Below are positions 1 through 12,825 of a stretch of DNA of 64,000 nt, one piece after another. The notes beneath the pieces were generated by a model that had not been told where the DNA came from, searched no databases, and saw nothing but the letters and a program-made list of their open reading frames with translations. The stretch is from Daphnia carinata. Taxonomy: Eukaryota; Arthropoda; Branchiopoda; Diplostraca; Daphniidae. The DNA is taken from positions 2,389,884 to 2,453,883 of the forward strand of contig NC_081332.1 in NCBI RefSeq assembly GCF_022539665.2, given 5' to 3'. Numbering within the stretch: position 1 is the first letter of the stretch; every line of letters starts with the position of its first letter. Position numbers and translations under genes: made by a program.

Positions 1-740
1 ACCGAGAGTTCTGCTTTTCACCATTAAGGTCAACAAAACAAAAGTTTGTAAGTTAAACGGAAAGAAAATGTACAAGTCCCGGAGACAACGTACGTTCTCA
101 GTTTAACAGCAGTGTGACATATGTCTGTGTGTGCGAACTGTCTGCCGCAATCAGCTTAACTGGATTCTTTCAGATTCTCAATAAAAACACGACGTCGATT
201 AAACGGCTGTTGAACTCTGCACAAACGACGACACATTACGTTTGTTTTGTTTTGTTTTGTTTTTTCTTTGAAAAGACCCGTCTGTGTTCGTGTAAACACA
301 AAGCAAAAACGCTAATGGAATGCGGAAAAACTGAGCCGGACGAACGCTCTGCACTGTTGCATTGTTCTCACTGCAAAAATTTCGTTTTGGGTCCCCTTCA
401 ATAGCAGACGCTTGTCATTTCAAAGCAGCAAAAAAAAAAACAGAACACAAGAGACACACACAGACACACAGCGAACCGTTTAATAACGTGATACTGCGAC
501 ACAACACACCGGATGTCTGAAAAGCAAGAAGACAAAAAAAAAAAAAAAAAAAAAAAAAAACTCGCTGTGCTCCACAAAACAAACAAGAAAAAAAAAACAA
601 CAACTGAATAAGCACAAGAGTCGGAGAGGGAAAACTGTGTGTGCGTGTGTGTGTACCCGTCGCTATTCGCTGCCAGACTGGACCGAACTGAGCTCTGCCA
701 TGCCAGTGCAACTTGCCAGGGTGGTTGAGGTTTCCACCTC

Positions 741-850
741 TTTTTTTTTTTTTTTTTTTTTTCTTTCCTTCTTCTTCTCCTTTCTTTTTTGCTTTGCTCT
801 TCTCTCTCTTTCGCTCTCTCTCTGTCTCTCTCTCTCTCTCTCTCTTTCTC
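741..850. repeat. T22 followed by CT-rich microsatellite
   Basis: A run of 22 T (741-762) is followed by an interrupted CT tract (about 797-850). A GT tract follows at 909-931. A CACGTG hexamer lies just beyond, near 869-874. No flanking gene explains the tract. Confidence 0.9.
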
Positions 851-908
851 ATTTCTCTCTTTCACTGGCACGTGATCAAGAAAAGAGAACGAAACCATCC
901 GCTGGGGC

Positions 909-931
909 GTGTGTGTGTGTGTGTGTGTGTG
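909..931. repeat. (GT)n dinucleotide microsatellite
   Basis: About eleven uninterrupted GT units in intergenic DNA. Confidence 0.9.
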
Positions 932-1143
932 GCATGTATACAATGAATGTTACTTGGAATATAAAAAAAAAAAAGAAAAAAGGAAGGTATGAAGAGAAGG
1001 TACATGTCGACTGGCTAAAGCCCACCTTTAAACAAATTGGCCATAGCATATTTTTCAGGTTGGGGGGGGGGGGGGAGTTGTTCTCTGTGTTTTGTTGTTG
1101 GGAACTTTCTCTCGTCCTTTTTGCAAGTGAAACTCTATAAATT

Positions 1144-1175
<32 letters not shown>

Positions 1176-2907
1176 TGAAGAAAAAAAAAAAGGTGTCGTG
1201 ACGAATGATGATGACATTCGAAGAACGGGCGATTTTCAAAGGGAATTTGCTTTTGGGTTCCGTTGGCGTAGTGTAAGGATTGATTACGATGGCATTATGT
1301 CAATTGCTTGCGCCCCATTTACGTCGAAAAAAAAAGGGAAAAAAAATGGGCGGGATGTTTCAATCAATTTCATAGGACACAACAACACGTAGGGAGGGAA
1401 AACTCGGGTAGAAACTGGTTTCAATAACATTTCGTTCGGGGGATCCATTTGAAATACTGGGAACGCTCTAAAGGGCGAGCAGCCCCATTGTAAATTTCAC
1501 TTTCAAATACAAAATCAAGTACAACAATTTCCCTACGATTTTAAACACTAACCGCTCAACCCAGGGCACACACACATCGTTGCGTTAATCAACTGCAACC
1601 CTTACGAATTCATCTTTAATCATTCCCAAAAATTGAATTTTGATTTAATTACTTTTAACACGGGCCTGCTAAACACATTTTTCACGCGTTTGTTGTTGCT
1701 TGTTTCCCCCCTTTTTTTTTTCAACATGTGACATGCGATGGTCCAACAACAACCTTGGATCAAACCTACACGGAGCCTTTCTTTTTAATTACATTTAAAT
1801 GATCTCACTGGGATGCGAGACGATAGCCGAGCATTTGCCCCACAAAAATATGAGAACGCAAAATTTAAGTATTTTTTTTTTTTTTTTTTTTGTTTACTCA
1901 GAATTGGAAAATGGGCGATTCGCGGATTTTCGCGCATTCATCTGCAATCGTGTCGGTAAGATGTACTCGACAAATGGGAATTCCAAGGAGCTGTGCGCAA
2001 AAATGAGTTCGCATTAAAAGAAAATGACAGTTATTGACCCTGTTAGCGAATTTGTACACACAGTAGGGACCCACTTAAACCTGTGCATTTCAAACCAGTT
2101 GTTCCACATTATCGGGGTTGGAAAAAAAAAAATTAATAAAAAATGCTGTAACTGCTGAGAATTCCCACGGCAATCGATAACAGTTACATTGAAATATTCG
2201 CCTCTGATTCCTTCCCCTCAAATTTTTTTTTTTTTTTCTCGGGATTTTCTTCAACTCAAGGGATGGTCATACAAAAAAAGGCAAACGTGTTCCCAGGATT
2301 GATGTCGAAGTTAACAGGACGTTTTCATATTTTCTCCAAAAAATTGACCCTCGAAATTTGAACTGATAGAGAGGAGATAAAAAAAAAAAAAAAAAAAAAT
2401 TCTTTTTGATTAACTCGTTTGATCCTACCCCCCCCCCCCCCAAAAAAAAAAAAAATGTTCCCGCATTTGATTATTTACCACGATGAAACGCGTCTAAAAC
2501 TTGACGAAACATGCAAAAAAAAAAACAAGTTGAGGCGAAAGAAAGTTAGAATTTAATTTACAAAAAAAAAGAAGAAGAAGAGAGAAACCCAATTCGAATT
2601 CAATTATCGATTGTTTTTCGAGTTTGTTGACGTTGAGCTGCGCCAGTCTGCCGCACAATGAGAACATAGCGGTACTGTTGCTCTTTGCATGACAGCTCAG
2701 GACTACCGTAAACAACCTAAACAGTGGCTCAGAAAGCTCCGTCATGCGGAAGCATTTTTTTTTTTTCTTTTTTTTTTTCAGTTGTTCGCCACTGATTTCC
2801 AAAAGCCGTGACTTTATACTTTGTATTATTGTTTACGGTTCTGTGCCACTTGTTTTCTCGATTTTTTTTTTTTATGTCGTGTAGCAGACAACGTTGTCGA
2901 AAGGTAC

Positions 2908-3753
2908 GCCTTTTCTCCCAAACCCCGACGTCTGCAAGTTTGCACTGCAACTTTAGCTGTTGTGCTAAATCAATCAAATCTGATACGCTGATTGTCGAAC
3001 AATGTCAGATTGTACCGATAAAACAGGCTACCTTTTTGAATTACGAAACGTGAATGTAAAAAGGAATTTGGCCACCCCGTCGAGTGTGAAATGCATTGCA
3101 TTTTAGGGACACAAAAGAGCAACTACCTGACGAGGTGTTGCAGGGCGAAGGGAGAATAAGAGCCATGACGGGGTTCAATTCTCTCTCGTGCCCAATACGG
3201 GCTGCCATCCAGCGATAGCATCTGGCGTGATGCAATTCAGGAAGCAAACAAAAGGAAAAAAAACGGTAGCCAAAAACAAAACAAAACCAAAAAAAAGAGA
3301 CCTTTTTGGCAAGTTGCAAAACTATTTGAATTTTCGTCGTTCAAAATGAGACACACGTTGCCCTTCGCTATTTTTCGTTAAACAGTTGGTTTTGCTGTGT
3401 GCTATTGTTGCATTAGAAAAAAAACAAAACAAACAGGAGTTTGTGCCACGTTTTCAAATCACCAAGGTATCCCAAGGATCTGAATAAAGAAGGTCGTTTG
3501 TTCTGACCGTTCTAGATTACGTGGCAACTATCGGAACAGCAAACGACACAACACAGTGCACGAACAATAATTCCTTAAACGATGTATCGTCTCACAATAG
3601 CACAATATCGTGTGCAAACACAAATACTTTCGATATCACATTTGTTTCGCTTGAGATTCGATTTGCTTTAAAAAATAAAAATAAAGAAATAAACGAATGG
3701 TTATTACCTTCGGTTAACTCGTGGGTTACGACGTTGGCTTCTGGATGAGACAT
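2908..3753 (-). CDS. possible 5' coding exons of an unidentified gene
   Basis: Two minus-strand segments splice in frame. Exon 1 (3753-3708) starts with ATG and encodes MSHPEANVVTHELTE, ending in phase 1 at a GTAATA donor. Exon 2 (2979-2908) follows an AG acceptor, continues as DLIDLAQQLKLQCK and on to VWEKR, and ends at a GTACCT donor. The joined peptide has normal composition and an amphipathic helical look, unlike the low-complexity frames around it. Its family is not recognised. Later exons were not found and would lie to the left, possibly outside the window. The two-exon join is inference from splice signals and phase only. Confidence 0.3.
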
Positions 3754-5667
3754 CTTTAAAAATTTTCTTTTTGACTTGTTAACTGATTGCACTTTTCTGA
3801 CTGTTACGATGTTGTTCCAAAGTCACTTTAATGGCAAGATTAGCTTTACATCGTCGTATCTGTTCACTTCACAAGTGTCTGTCTTAACAAGTCTAGTCAA
3901 GAGCTCCAACAGTCTATCTGGCATTCTTTGGTGGTTTCCTCGTTTGTTTATTTTTATTATTCACAACGTACTTTACACTGGACGTCTTTTGTCCATGCCC
4001 CCCCCCTCTCCCAAAAATTTCCGTTGATCCGATTTGATGTTCCCTTTGAAAAAAAAACAAACAAAAAAAACCAGCAATGTATGCCACGCTGGCCTTGATC
4101 TCGGCAACAAACAGCTGACAGGCCTTGTTTTCTCAGACAGTCCAACTTTAGCAAAAGGCCTAGCAATCAAGAACGGAAACGAGACTAGGTAAACACTAAC
4201 CCACTTTTTGTATGGCCGCAGTAATAGTGCTTTGTGCCTGAGCCCTGCCAGTACAAGGTCATCTTCGTTAAGGTTACAAGTGCTAAGACGAAGAGCCAAT
4301 CGATACTCGTCGCAGTCGGCAGTCGAAACGGTAATTAATGGCCCTGATCAAGTTTTACGTCAAGCAGCCGAACTTTATCGAACACATTGGCTATGGATAT
4401 GTTTTCCTTTTTTTTTACGTCAAAATGAAACGTACACCGTGACTTTTCGATAACTGCTTTCGGTGTAATATCGAATTGTCCACAAATGCTGAACTATGTT
4501 CGTTTATGTTCTTTAATCACACAAGTTTCTCGACTACACTACATGGCCAACCGACTTCCTTTATCTCCACTTCTCTGCACTGACTTTGAAGGGTAGGGTG
4601 TCACAGGAGGAACTAGAGGTCATGACGTATTTTTGTGAAACTTCCCTGGTATGCTAGCGATCCCTAGACGTAAATGTTGGAACTATTGGAACCATACTAA
4701 ATAGCGAATGTAACACGCATGCCATGACTTTCTTTTTCATGGGAATTCGAATACACGGTTTGCAATTTCAAGAATCACCCATTAGCTGGCAGCAGGCAAT
4801 TCCAGTCTAAGGAAGGCTTTATTAAAAATTTGTGGAAGAATTCTTATCAGTTAAAAAGCAGAGCACACAGATTTTCCAGATGAACCAACGTCTATTCAGA
4901 TACGATGAAAAAAAATATCACTATCTTATTAAGTTGGTTGATATATATTTTATTTCGACACCTAGATCAACTAAAGTACGAAAATAACAGATTATATTCC
5001 ACAAAAATTGAACGTCTGTTTTCCGCAAAAATTGAAACAATGAATAATATATCTATCTTTGTCACCAATATATATATATATACAGATAAATGATTTGGGG
5101 ATCAACAGCGTGACTCACGTTGACAGTAAAGCTCTTATTCAAGCTACGAATTGTAACACGGTACCCTTTTCTCGCCCGGTACAACAGTTGACAAAATAAA
5201 TGTATAACATCAAATGGATTTTTTTTTGTTTTTCCAAAACTAGATATGGCAATGTGTCCCATACGTGACCACTATTCTTTAAAACACAAATTGTGAAACT
5301 TTAATTTCAACAGAAACAATTTTTAAAAAATAATAAAATAAAACATCTAACATACAAAAATTAGGCCTAACATTCTCCATTTGTTATTGAAGCACCAGCT
5401 TGAATAACAAATAAATTTTAAAAATTAAAACGACATACCTGACATTTCTAAAATTGTGAAAATAACATTCTACCTAACGCACCGTCTATCAGCCGTGTGT
5501 TAAATTCTCTAGCAGTAGTTTTAAATGCTCTACCAATGGCGAGCATAAAATCACAAAATGTGATTGTCAATCAATGTCACTTGGTCAACACTAGCAACGC
5601 GTTCGACGTGAAACGCGCCAATTAATAACAACATTTTGATTGACCCTGAAGCCGACGAGACTACGTT
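3754..5667. other. intergenic, no gene recognised
   Basis: Nothing with coding character was found between the candidate gene start at 3753 and the Clock stop codon at 5668. The part next to 5668 is AT-rich and probably includes the Clock 3' UTR on the minus strand. Confidence 0.5.
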
Positions 5668-8600
5668 TCACGGAAGGTATTCAGTAGATGCGGTATTGTC
5701 TTGTAGCAGGCTCTGAGCAAGTAATATTTGAATTTCATGAGAAAGAAAATCCCTTTCCGGACTGCGCGCATGAATTTCAGGGGGACTCTGGACAAGAATC
5801 GACGTGCCGGGAGAAAATGTCATCTGCCCTGCACCCGAATTACCAACCTGGGCAGAAGACTGTTGACCTACAGGTATTGTATTTTCCGTCGTGTAACAGG
5901 TCACCAGTTCGCCCGAACTCAAAACAGTTGGCTGTGTGGCAGAAGAGGTGCCATCATTATCAGCATAAGGAACTGTCATCTGCAAAGAAATTGTTCATCA
6001 TCAGGTAATTTAACTTAATACGAAGAAAAGCCAATCGAATATCATGGAACGTTTTTAGTTTTTTACCTTCAGTACGGTAGGACCCCACGCTCCGTACTGT
6101 GCTAGTAGAAGTTCCGTCTCAACACGTCGCAGTTCTTCTTGCTGCGCCAGGATCGATTTCTGAATTTCCAAGTGCTTCATTTTCAAACGCTCGTGGAATT
6201 CTCTCTGAGCAGCCGTCATTACGATTGGCTGGTTTAATTGATTAGAATGAGCTGAAGTTTGCCAAGACGTAGCTTTCCAAAAACACATTACCTCGTGAGC
6301 GACTATGCCGGGTAAGGTCACTACAGGTACCCCCTCTATGATTCTTTGAACAGGGACCGTGGCTCCAGGTGTCTCCATTCCTATCGCAACCGATTGATAT
6401 GCAAAAGATGACCCACTATTTGAAACTGGATTAGCCGCTGCCGCTGTAGCTGGGACGCCAGCAGGCGAAAAAACACGTCTCACAGAAGATCCGCTGTTAA
6501 CACGCGGTTGCAGGAATCTGTGCCCAGCATTTGATATCGCAGCTGAAGAAATTGGAGTTGACGGCGAAAAATTTGACTGCACTTCTCCCATTCTGCAAGA
6601 TTCAGCGGTGATAAGAATTTAACTGAATATTAAAAAGTAAAATAGGGCTTACCTTGACTGGGTGTTAATTTGCTGATTTGAATTGCTAATTTGCATGCTG
6701 TTTGCAGAAGAAATTCCATGTTGGCTAAGAAACTGTGGAACTGGTTGCTTATTGTGATGATTATGATTCGTATTAACGCAGCTGTGCACTTGACAAATGA
6801 TTGATAATTGTAAGGTTTTTTTTTTTGTTTGTTTGTTTGCTTCTTGTAATAATATTAGCATGTCGAATAATATGTTTCTCATTACCAGAACATGATTGGT
6901 TGCCGGAACGAAACGAGGACGTTCCTTGGTGTGCTTGTTGACCATGAACAGATTGCATGGAGTTATGGCTATGTATCGAATGCATTGACTGATCGGACTG
7001 CATGGAAGCGGCCGATTGAAATGAACCTGAACTAGAAATGGATCCAGTATCTGATAAGGCAGTTCCAACGCGAGATGATCCAGATGGATGACGCACATGT
7101 TGCGACATGGATTCAGCGATAGGTAACGGCGGCGGTCTCAGTATGGCCGATTCTCCACTTGGACTCTCGGGTGGCTGAAGATCACTGCGATCCACAAAGA
7201 TTACTAATAAAATCCATTTTAAAGTAAACAGGTAAGATGAAACCAACCTTGACGAAGAATTTGTTTGCTGTTGCCGTACACTCTGAGTAAAAGCATGTCT
7301 ATTACTTTTAATACGATCTCGATTCTATTTAAAATTTACGTAATTAAAATTTTTTTCTTTTTTTTTTTCGATTTTTTGAGATGAAAAATAAAATACTGAT
7401 TGATTTCCAAAAACGTTTTTTTTCGGATGTTTTTTAGTGTCTTCTTGAAAAACATTCCTGTCATCAGATTTTGCATTTTTTCCTAGATATGAACCCACTT
7501 TTTCAGATTTCAACTGTTTGGATACATTGGTCGTCGAAGGAATGCGATCACCTTCTGCACTTTCTGCTCTTAGCATGTGTCCATTAATTTGACTATGACT
7601 AAAAGAGGGGGAAAAAATAAATAAATAAAAATCTTCTCTCCTAATGCACATTAAAAGCCTTGAAATTTTACATTTCATTAATACCTTATAACTCGATGCG
7701 AGCAGACTATAAATTCCGGTTTGGAATACCATTGGTGATATGTGATGTAATATTTGGTCTGCAACCAAATCCACTGTTGCCCTTTGGTCAAAAAACGGTA
7801 ACAGCACGAAGTGACTTCACCCTTCTGCATCACTAAAGAAATGCAAAACAAAAATAAGCGCACGTGACATTCATCACGTAGTCATTTTTAGCCCTTACAT
7901 CTACACCCGAAGCAACGTTAAAACGTGCCAATTTCTACATCCATGCGTATCGACTAAGTTTTCGACATTACTAGAACGAGTTGCTACGCTTCAACTTCTT
8001 TCTCATCACTTTTTAAATTTATACGTACGGGCTTCATGACACGTAGAAACTTTCTCGAGGTCGTCAACGTGGTAATAATCGTACCCCGATGTTCCGAGAA
8101 CTTCAAAAGGAAGATAACCTATGATCGGAGGCCCCCTGTTCAAACGAAAAAAAATTATTATCATTCGGTCAAGCTGAATGAAATTGTTAAAACGATACCG
8201 ATGATCAAGAAATAGAAATTTCCATTCTAAGCTGTGTCTCGATGTAAATTCACTTTTGGAAACATCTACGATAGACATTTCAACTGAAAGCTGCGGGGTC
8301 TGTAAACGAGCACTGGCGACGAAAACCAATCTTGAAAGAAAGAAAAAAGGCACCTTTAAAATATATGGGGGATTACAACAAAATTTACTATGCAAATAAA
8401 AGTTAGTTATAAGAACATGCGAAATTTTGCTGAGATACCCGTTATATTGCGATAATGCATCGCCAAAATTCGTGCTTTCCTTGCTGTCCTCTCCCCAGGA
8501 GGACGACATTCGGGACATTGAAGATACTTCATGGTATAATTAAAAAAAAAAATAAACATTCATTAAAAGAAAGGATCACTATTATTAAATAATAAATTTT

Positions 8601-9568
8601 ACGGAAACATACTGTCAGGGTTGCCTTGAACACGGTAATAACCCGAGAAAAACACCAGTTCATAACTGGAGCTTTCTGCATTGGAATCGACAATATTTCC
8701 CCGACGTAGATGGCAACTTAAGCTAATATGATTTTCTGTAATTTTACAACGCCCATTAGTCATGATCATTATTTGATTTCAGAAAATGTGAACACAAAAA
8801 ATTCACCCTTATTCCCGGTTCCTTGACTGTTTTCATGTTCAGCCCCCCACGAGCCAAGTAAAGATTCTACAACAATTTTTTCTTCCTCCCAGACCAGATC
8901 AGAAAGGGATGAGCCTATCAGGTCATTCTAATTAATAACAGGGAAAAAACAAAACAATGAAGAACATATTAGCTAAAATACTTTGTGAAAACCCAGTAAC
9001 TTACAGGACTGTGCCCCAAAAGGCACGTTATGTTTTCCGAAACGTACAAGATCTTCCCGGTAGAGGAAAACACAATAATAAATTCGTCCAGTGCCTAATT
9101 ACAGGAGATTTTTATTACCAACTCAAAAATAATAAAAGTGGAATATATTACCTCTAACATTAAATGAGTGAATTCTTCATTAGACAAAAATGATGGTTTC
9201 CAATCTTCTTGAACAGCTTCTTGGCAATTAGACTGCATTGTAGCTTCTGCAAGCAAAACCACAAAAATAACAAAAACTAACAATCTTTCAAATGTTTGTT
9301 GAAAACTATAGGGATTATTTCTTACGATTATGATTACGGATAAATGATATGGCAGATTTTAGAATAGTAGATTTATCCATTTTCCTTTTGCCAGTACAAA
9401 CCATAGAACATAGCTCATTGATAAGTATGTTGAATTGGTCGCGTCGTTTCTTTTCACTTAAGTTCCTAGACTTCCTGTAAAAATAAATAGTGTTTTGTAT
9501 TAAAAATAAATGAAAATAATAAGGACCGTTGTCAAAACTTACCTTTTGATGACTCCTTTCTCATCCAT
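5668..9568 (-). CDS. Clk: Clock, circadian bHLH-PAS transcription factor
   Basis: Positive limb of the circadian loop; in animals it pairs with Cycle/BMAL1 and binds CACGTG E-boxes in the nucleus. Coding exons (minus): 9568-9543, 9474-9326, 9246-9152, 9094-9005, 8927-8807, 8735-8613, 8526-8439, 8330-8199, 8135-8029, 7832-7685, 7598-7397, 7324-7248, 7184-6886, 6788-6653, 6592-6067, 5979-5668; all phases agree and give 876 residues. The bHLH (residues 10-58) has SEKKRRDQF and KMDKST. PAS-A begins after [22 protein letters not shown] contains [31 protein letters not shown] and [14 protein letters not shown], near-identical to known CLOCK. A coiled segment with QQEELRR near residue 750 matches the mouse exon-19 region. 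No polyglutamine tract is present. The start is the only in-frame Met in the first exon; an upstream coding exon is possible. The 7397 donor is the least certain boundary. Confidence 0.95.
7861..7866. promoter_or_regulatory. canonical CACGTG E-box inside a Clock intron
   Basis: A perfect CACGTG lies in the intron between the exons at 8135-8029 and 7832-7685. CLOCK:CYCLE binds this hexamer, so autoregulation is conceivable, but a single hexamer can occur by chance. Confidence 0.25.
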
Positions 9569-9587
9569 CTCTTCCTCCAATCCATCA

Positions 9588-10648
9588 CTAAAAGAATTAC
9601 AATATACAGATAAGGTACAAGAAAAAACTAAACATTCCAAGCAAATACTCTGATATTTTGGAGGCTGTTGTTTTCCTAAGTTTTGAACTTGATAGCCCAC
9701 CAGGCTGGGATTTCACACTCATGTTGACTATCACATTGAGCTGCAGAGATCAAGTGGATCACAACTACGATCTGCCGTCTCCTCTGTTGACGACCACAAC
9801 AGTTGAAGACGGTAAAACGGCGATGAAGTTTACGAAAACATAACACTGATATGCCATTGGATTCCTTTAAAAAAGACATAAAATTAAAACATTATAGTAG
9901 TATGGTCAAGGCCATGTATCTAGCCGAGTACTTCGTAAAGCCACCCTCTACCAGAAGACGGTAGACGACGTTCCCGCAAATTGGCTTTACCTATTAGCTA
10001 CAACAAGGTCCCCTGGATATTTGGACCGCAAAGTTCTACCATGAAGTACGACTGAAGGAGGACGTACGGAGTAGCCCAAAAGAGATGAACAGCTGTGCGT
10101 GTTTGTTACATAAGGGGAATTGCGAATTCTAGCCTCGGTGCATTGTTTCAAAGAGTCCATGTTGAAAACTGCCATCTCGTGTTTAGTTTAGCTGTAAATT
10201 TATGCATTCTTCTTTCCTAAAAGCCAGGGTAGCCAAAAAAATACAAAAAAAAAATGAAAATACGCTTTTTAGGCGAAAAGTATATGAGTGTACGCGCACC
10301 TTCAGTCATACTTCATGTTTGACGGCACAGACTTGAACGGTTGAACTACGGTATGTTATAACCGGTGTAACAATAGGGACCCCCTTATTACATCGTGCTT
10401 TAACCATCAAGTGCTCAGCAGGTTAAGCCCCTAATCAAGCTGTGCATAACAGTTAGCAGGCTATGGGTAAACAACAAATGTTGATATTAGTGAGAGTGTT
10501 TCGATAGTTATGCATTGGTCTGGATTACGAAGAATATTACAACGATAGTAAAACATCCAAGATGACAACCTCATTACATGCAAGTGTTTTCTTTCCTTCT
10601 TATGTTTAAAATCTTTATGGATATATTATTAATTGATTTCACTGATAG
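9588..10648. other. shared 5' region between Clock and TTC5
   Basis: About 1 kb separates the first Clock exon (minus) from the first certain TTC5 exon (plus). It should hold both promoters, any 5' non-coding exons and the first coding exon of TTC5. An ATG at 10254 whose frame ends in phase 0 at a GT near 10290 is one possibility for that exon, but it cannot be confirmed. No TATA box stands out. Confidence 0.5.
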
Positions 10649-12744
10649 GAAGCGGTTGAAAAGCTATATTATTTGAGGGACCATTATTATGATTCAACAT
10701 CATCACAGTCTTCACAAAATGAGAAATGGGAACTTGTAAAAAAGGAAATGAAAATGGTTGTTGAAAAAATAAAATCTCCTGATCTTACTGATGGTAATGT
10801 TTGCTTCAACTGTTCAGATTTATGATTTCACATGAAACTTCTGGTATTTACAAATAACTGCAGACATGATGTCTACCGTTCATCCATCCATCCCCCAGTA
10901 TTTGTTAGGAAGGGCACACAATGTTATGCCGGAATATGATTGTGAAGCTCAAAATTACCTGAGTTCAGCGGTGAAACTTAATCCATCCTATGTCGAGGCT
11001 TGGAACGAGTTGGGTGGGTTGGTATTATTATCAATCATTCTGGTTCCTTGCAACAGAAAAACTAATGTGAACAAAGTTTTTGACCAAATTATCCTCTCAT
11101 TTAATTTAATTAAATTCTTTTATTTTCTAATTTTATTTCATAGGTGAATGTTTTTGGAAAGGAGGTGATACATCATCAGCAAAAAATTGTTTCACGTGTG
11201 CACTAGAAAAGGTATATTTCGATAGCCACTAGCTAATAATTCTTCAAGCTTTAACAGAATTTATCCTTTAAATCCCAAAATGATTCAGTGTCGCAACAAA
11301 GTTTCATTGAGAAATTTATCAATTGTTCTCAGACAACTCAAAGTTGCAGACACAGAAGAAAGAAAGAAACTATTGTTTGAAGGCTTAAGTTTGGCTAAAG
11401 AGGCTGTACAGCTAGACCCAAGTGATGGGAAAAGCTGGCTCATTCTGGGAAATGCATATTTTTCTGTTGCATTTTACAGCACCCATAGTGGTATGATTGA
11501 TACTATTGTTATATGTTATTTTGTGTTAAAAATCAAATTAAAACAGACGGATATATCCATAAAGCACTAGCTGCTTATGCACAATCAGAAAAGTATGAAA
11601 TGAACAAAAGAAACTTCAACACAGCTGATCTTTGTTTTAACAAAGCCATGGTTAGAAGTTGGACAAAAAAATTTTGCAGATTACAATTTTTAATCACTTC
11701 CGCTTTCATTGAAGGCCTTGTTTCATGACGAAAAGTATCAGGAAGCATTGGAAAATCTAGAACGTTCACAAAAATTCGAACCTGACTGGGAATTGTCTAG
11801 GTTTAAATATGATTCCACATTGAAATTCTTATTGAATATGAAGGAAATGGTGGCATTAAAAGGAAAAGTAAAGCCAAGAAAATTAAACAGCTTTCTGAAG
11901 GTACATCCCACAATTTACTAATTACAGGGAACCCATAGTAATATTTTTCAAACAATAGAGCATAAATTCTAAGGATTTGGGTCCATACAAAACGAATTCC
12001 ACTTATAAACGCGTTTCCCTTCAAGAATTGGCAGTGGGCACCAACAAGAACAAATACATCGTGGTCAAAGTTGTTGCGTCAGCATCGTACGACGGAGGAA
12101 GTCCATTGTAATTCGTTTTTACCACACACCATTCTTTAGAAGTGTCGAATCTTTGTTCATTTTTCTTAGGGCCTGCTGTGTTTGCGACAAGCCGGATTTC
12201 GCCGCCATTGTCACCATCTATAGGTTGTCGCAAGACTATGGCTTAACAATCGGTGATTCTCTTCTGATTCCAGATCCTCAGTTGCAAACCATTCACGTCT
12301 CACTTAAGGGTCAAGTAAGTTGCATCTAATGCAGATATAAACAGAAATTGGCTAGTGATCTGGAGAAAACGAATTCAAGAACCGTGCAAACTTCATTATC
12401 TACGCTGTTTTGTACTCGTCTAATTCGACCAGGCATGGAAGGACTTTGTGTCATCCATGTGATAAGTAATCCTGATGTCGCAGATGCTACGAATCCGAAT
12501 TCATTTTTCTAATAACACTGCCAATCTTTTTTTTTATTTCATATTTATCGCTTTACAAGATTGTCACTTTCCTATTATCAAGACAATTAGGATAGAAAAT
12601 TTAACGTGTTATAATTTTTTTTTGATCTAGGCTATCAATTTTCCATGTGTTCGAGTTGACTCACCTCAAAACATTCTAGTGAATGGGCACAATTTGCAAC
12701 CCACACAAATGGCGTCTATGTTTATCAAATTTTCATCTGCATGA
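10649..12744 (+). CDS. TTC5: TTC5 (Strap) tetratricopeptide protein, 5' end missing
   Basis: TTC5 is a TPR plus OB-fold protein known as a p300 cofactor in stress responses and as the ribosome-bound reader of nascent tubulin in tubulin mRNA autoregulation. Exons found: 10649-10793, 10864-11013, 11144-11211, 11289-11490, 11547-11650, 11715-11900, 11959-12107, 12170-12314, 12631-12744; phases agree throughout. Diagnostic matches to vertebrate TTC5 are [57 protein letters not shown] and KGKVKPRKL. The OB-fold part carries [15 protein letters not shown] and FPCVRVDSP. The first exon, carrying the start Met and a few residues, is not identified; it should end in phase 0. The fourth listed exon uses an acceptor within the ATGATTCAG segment, chosen because it restores the family sequence. 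Confidence 0.92.
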
Positions 12745-12825
12745 ATGCATGTTTCCCATCGCCTTTTCTGTAACCTGTGTTCTCTGAATTATGAATGCTT
12801 CGCAATATAATTTACATGTGATTTC

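Larger units (their letters stand above)
1..2907. other. no gene recognised; low-complexity intergenic DNA
   Basis: No coding exon could be supported here. The stretch is dominated by homopolymers (A27 at 534-560, T22 at 741-762, a G run near 1062-1075), CT and GT microsatellites, and TTTTG pentamer repeats near 241-262 and 1149-1175. Open frames in this part are low-complexity translations rich in Lys, Phe or Ser. It could be the intron or 3' end of the candidate minus-strand gene that begins at 3753. Confidence 0.6.

Noticed and set aside
398-946. Several overlapping ORFs on both strands rich in Lys/Glu/Arg or Ser/Phe
   Set aside because: They are translations of poly-A/T and CT or GT microsatellites, with no splice logic or protein-like composition.
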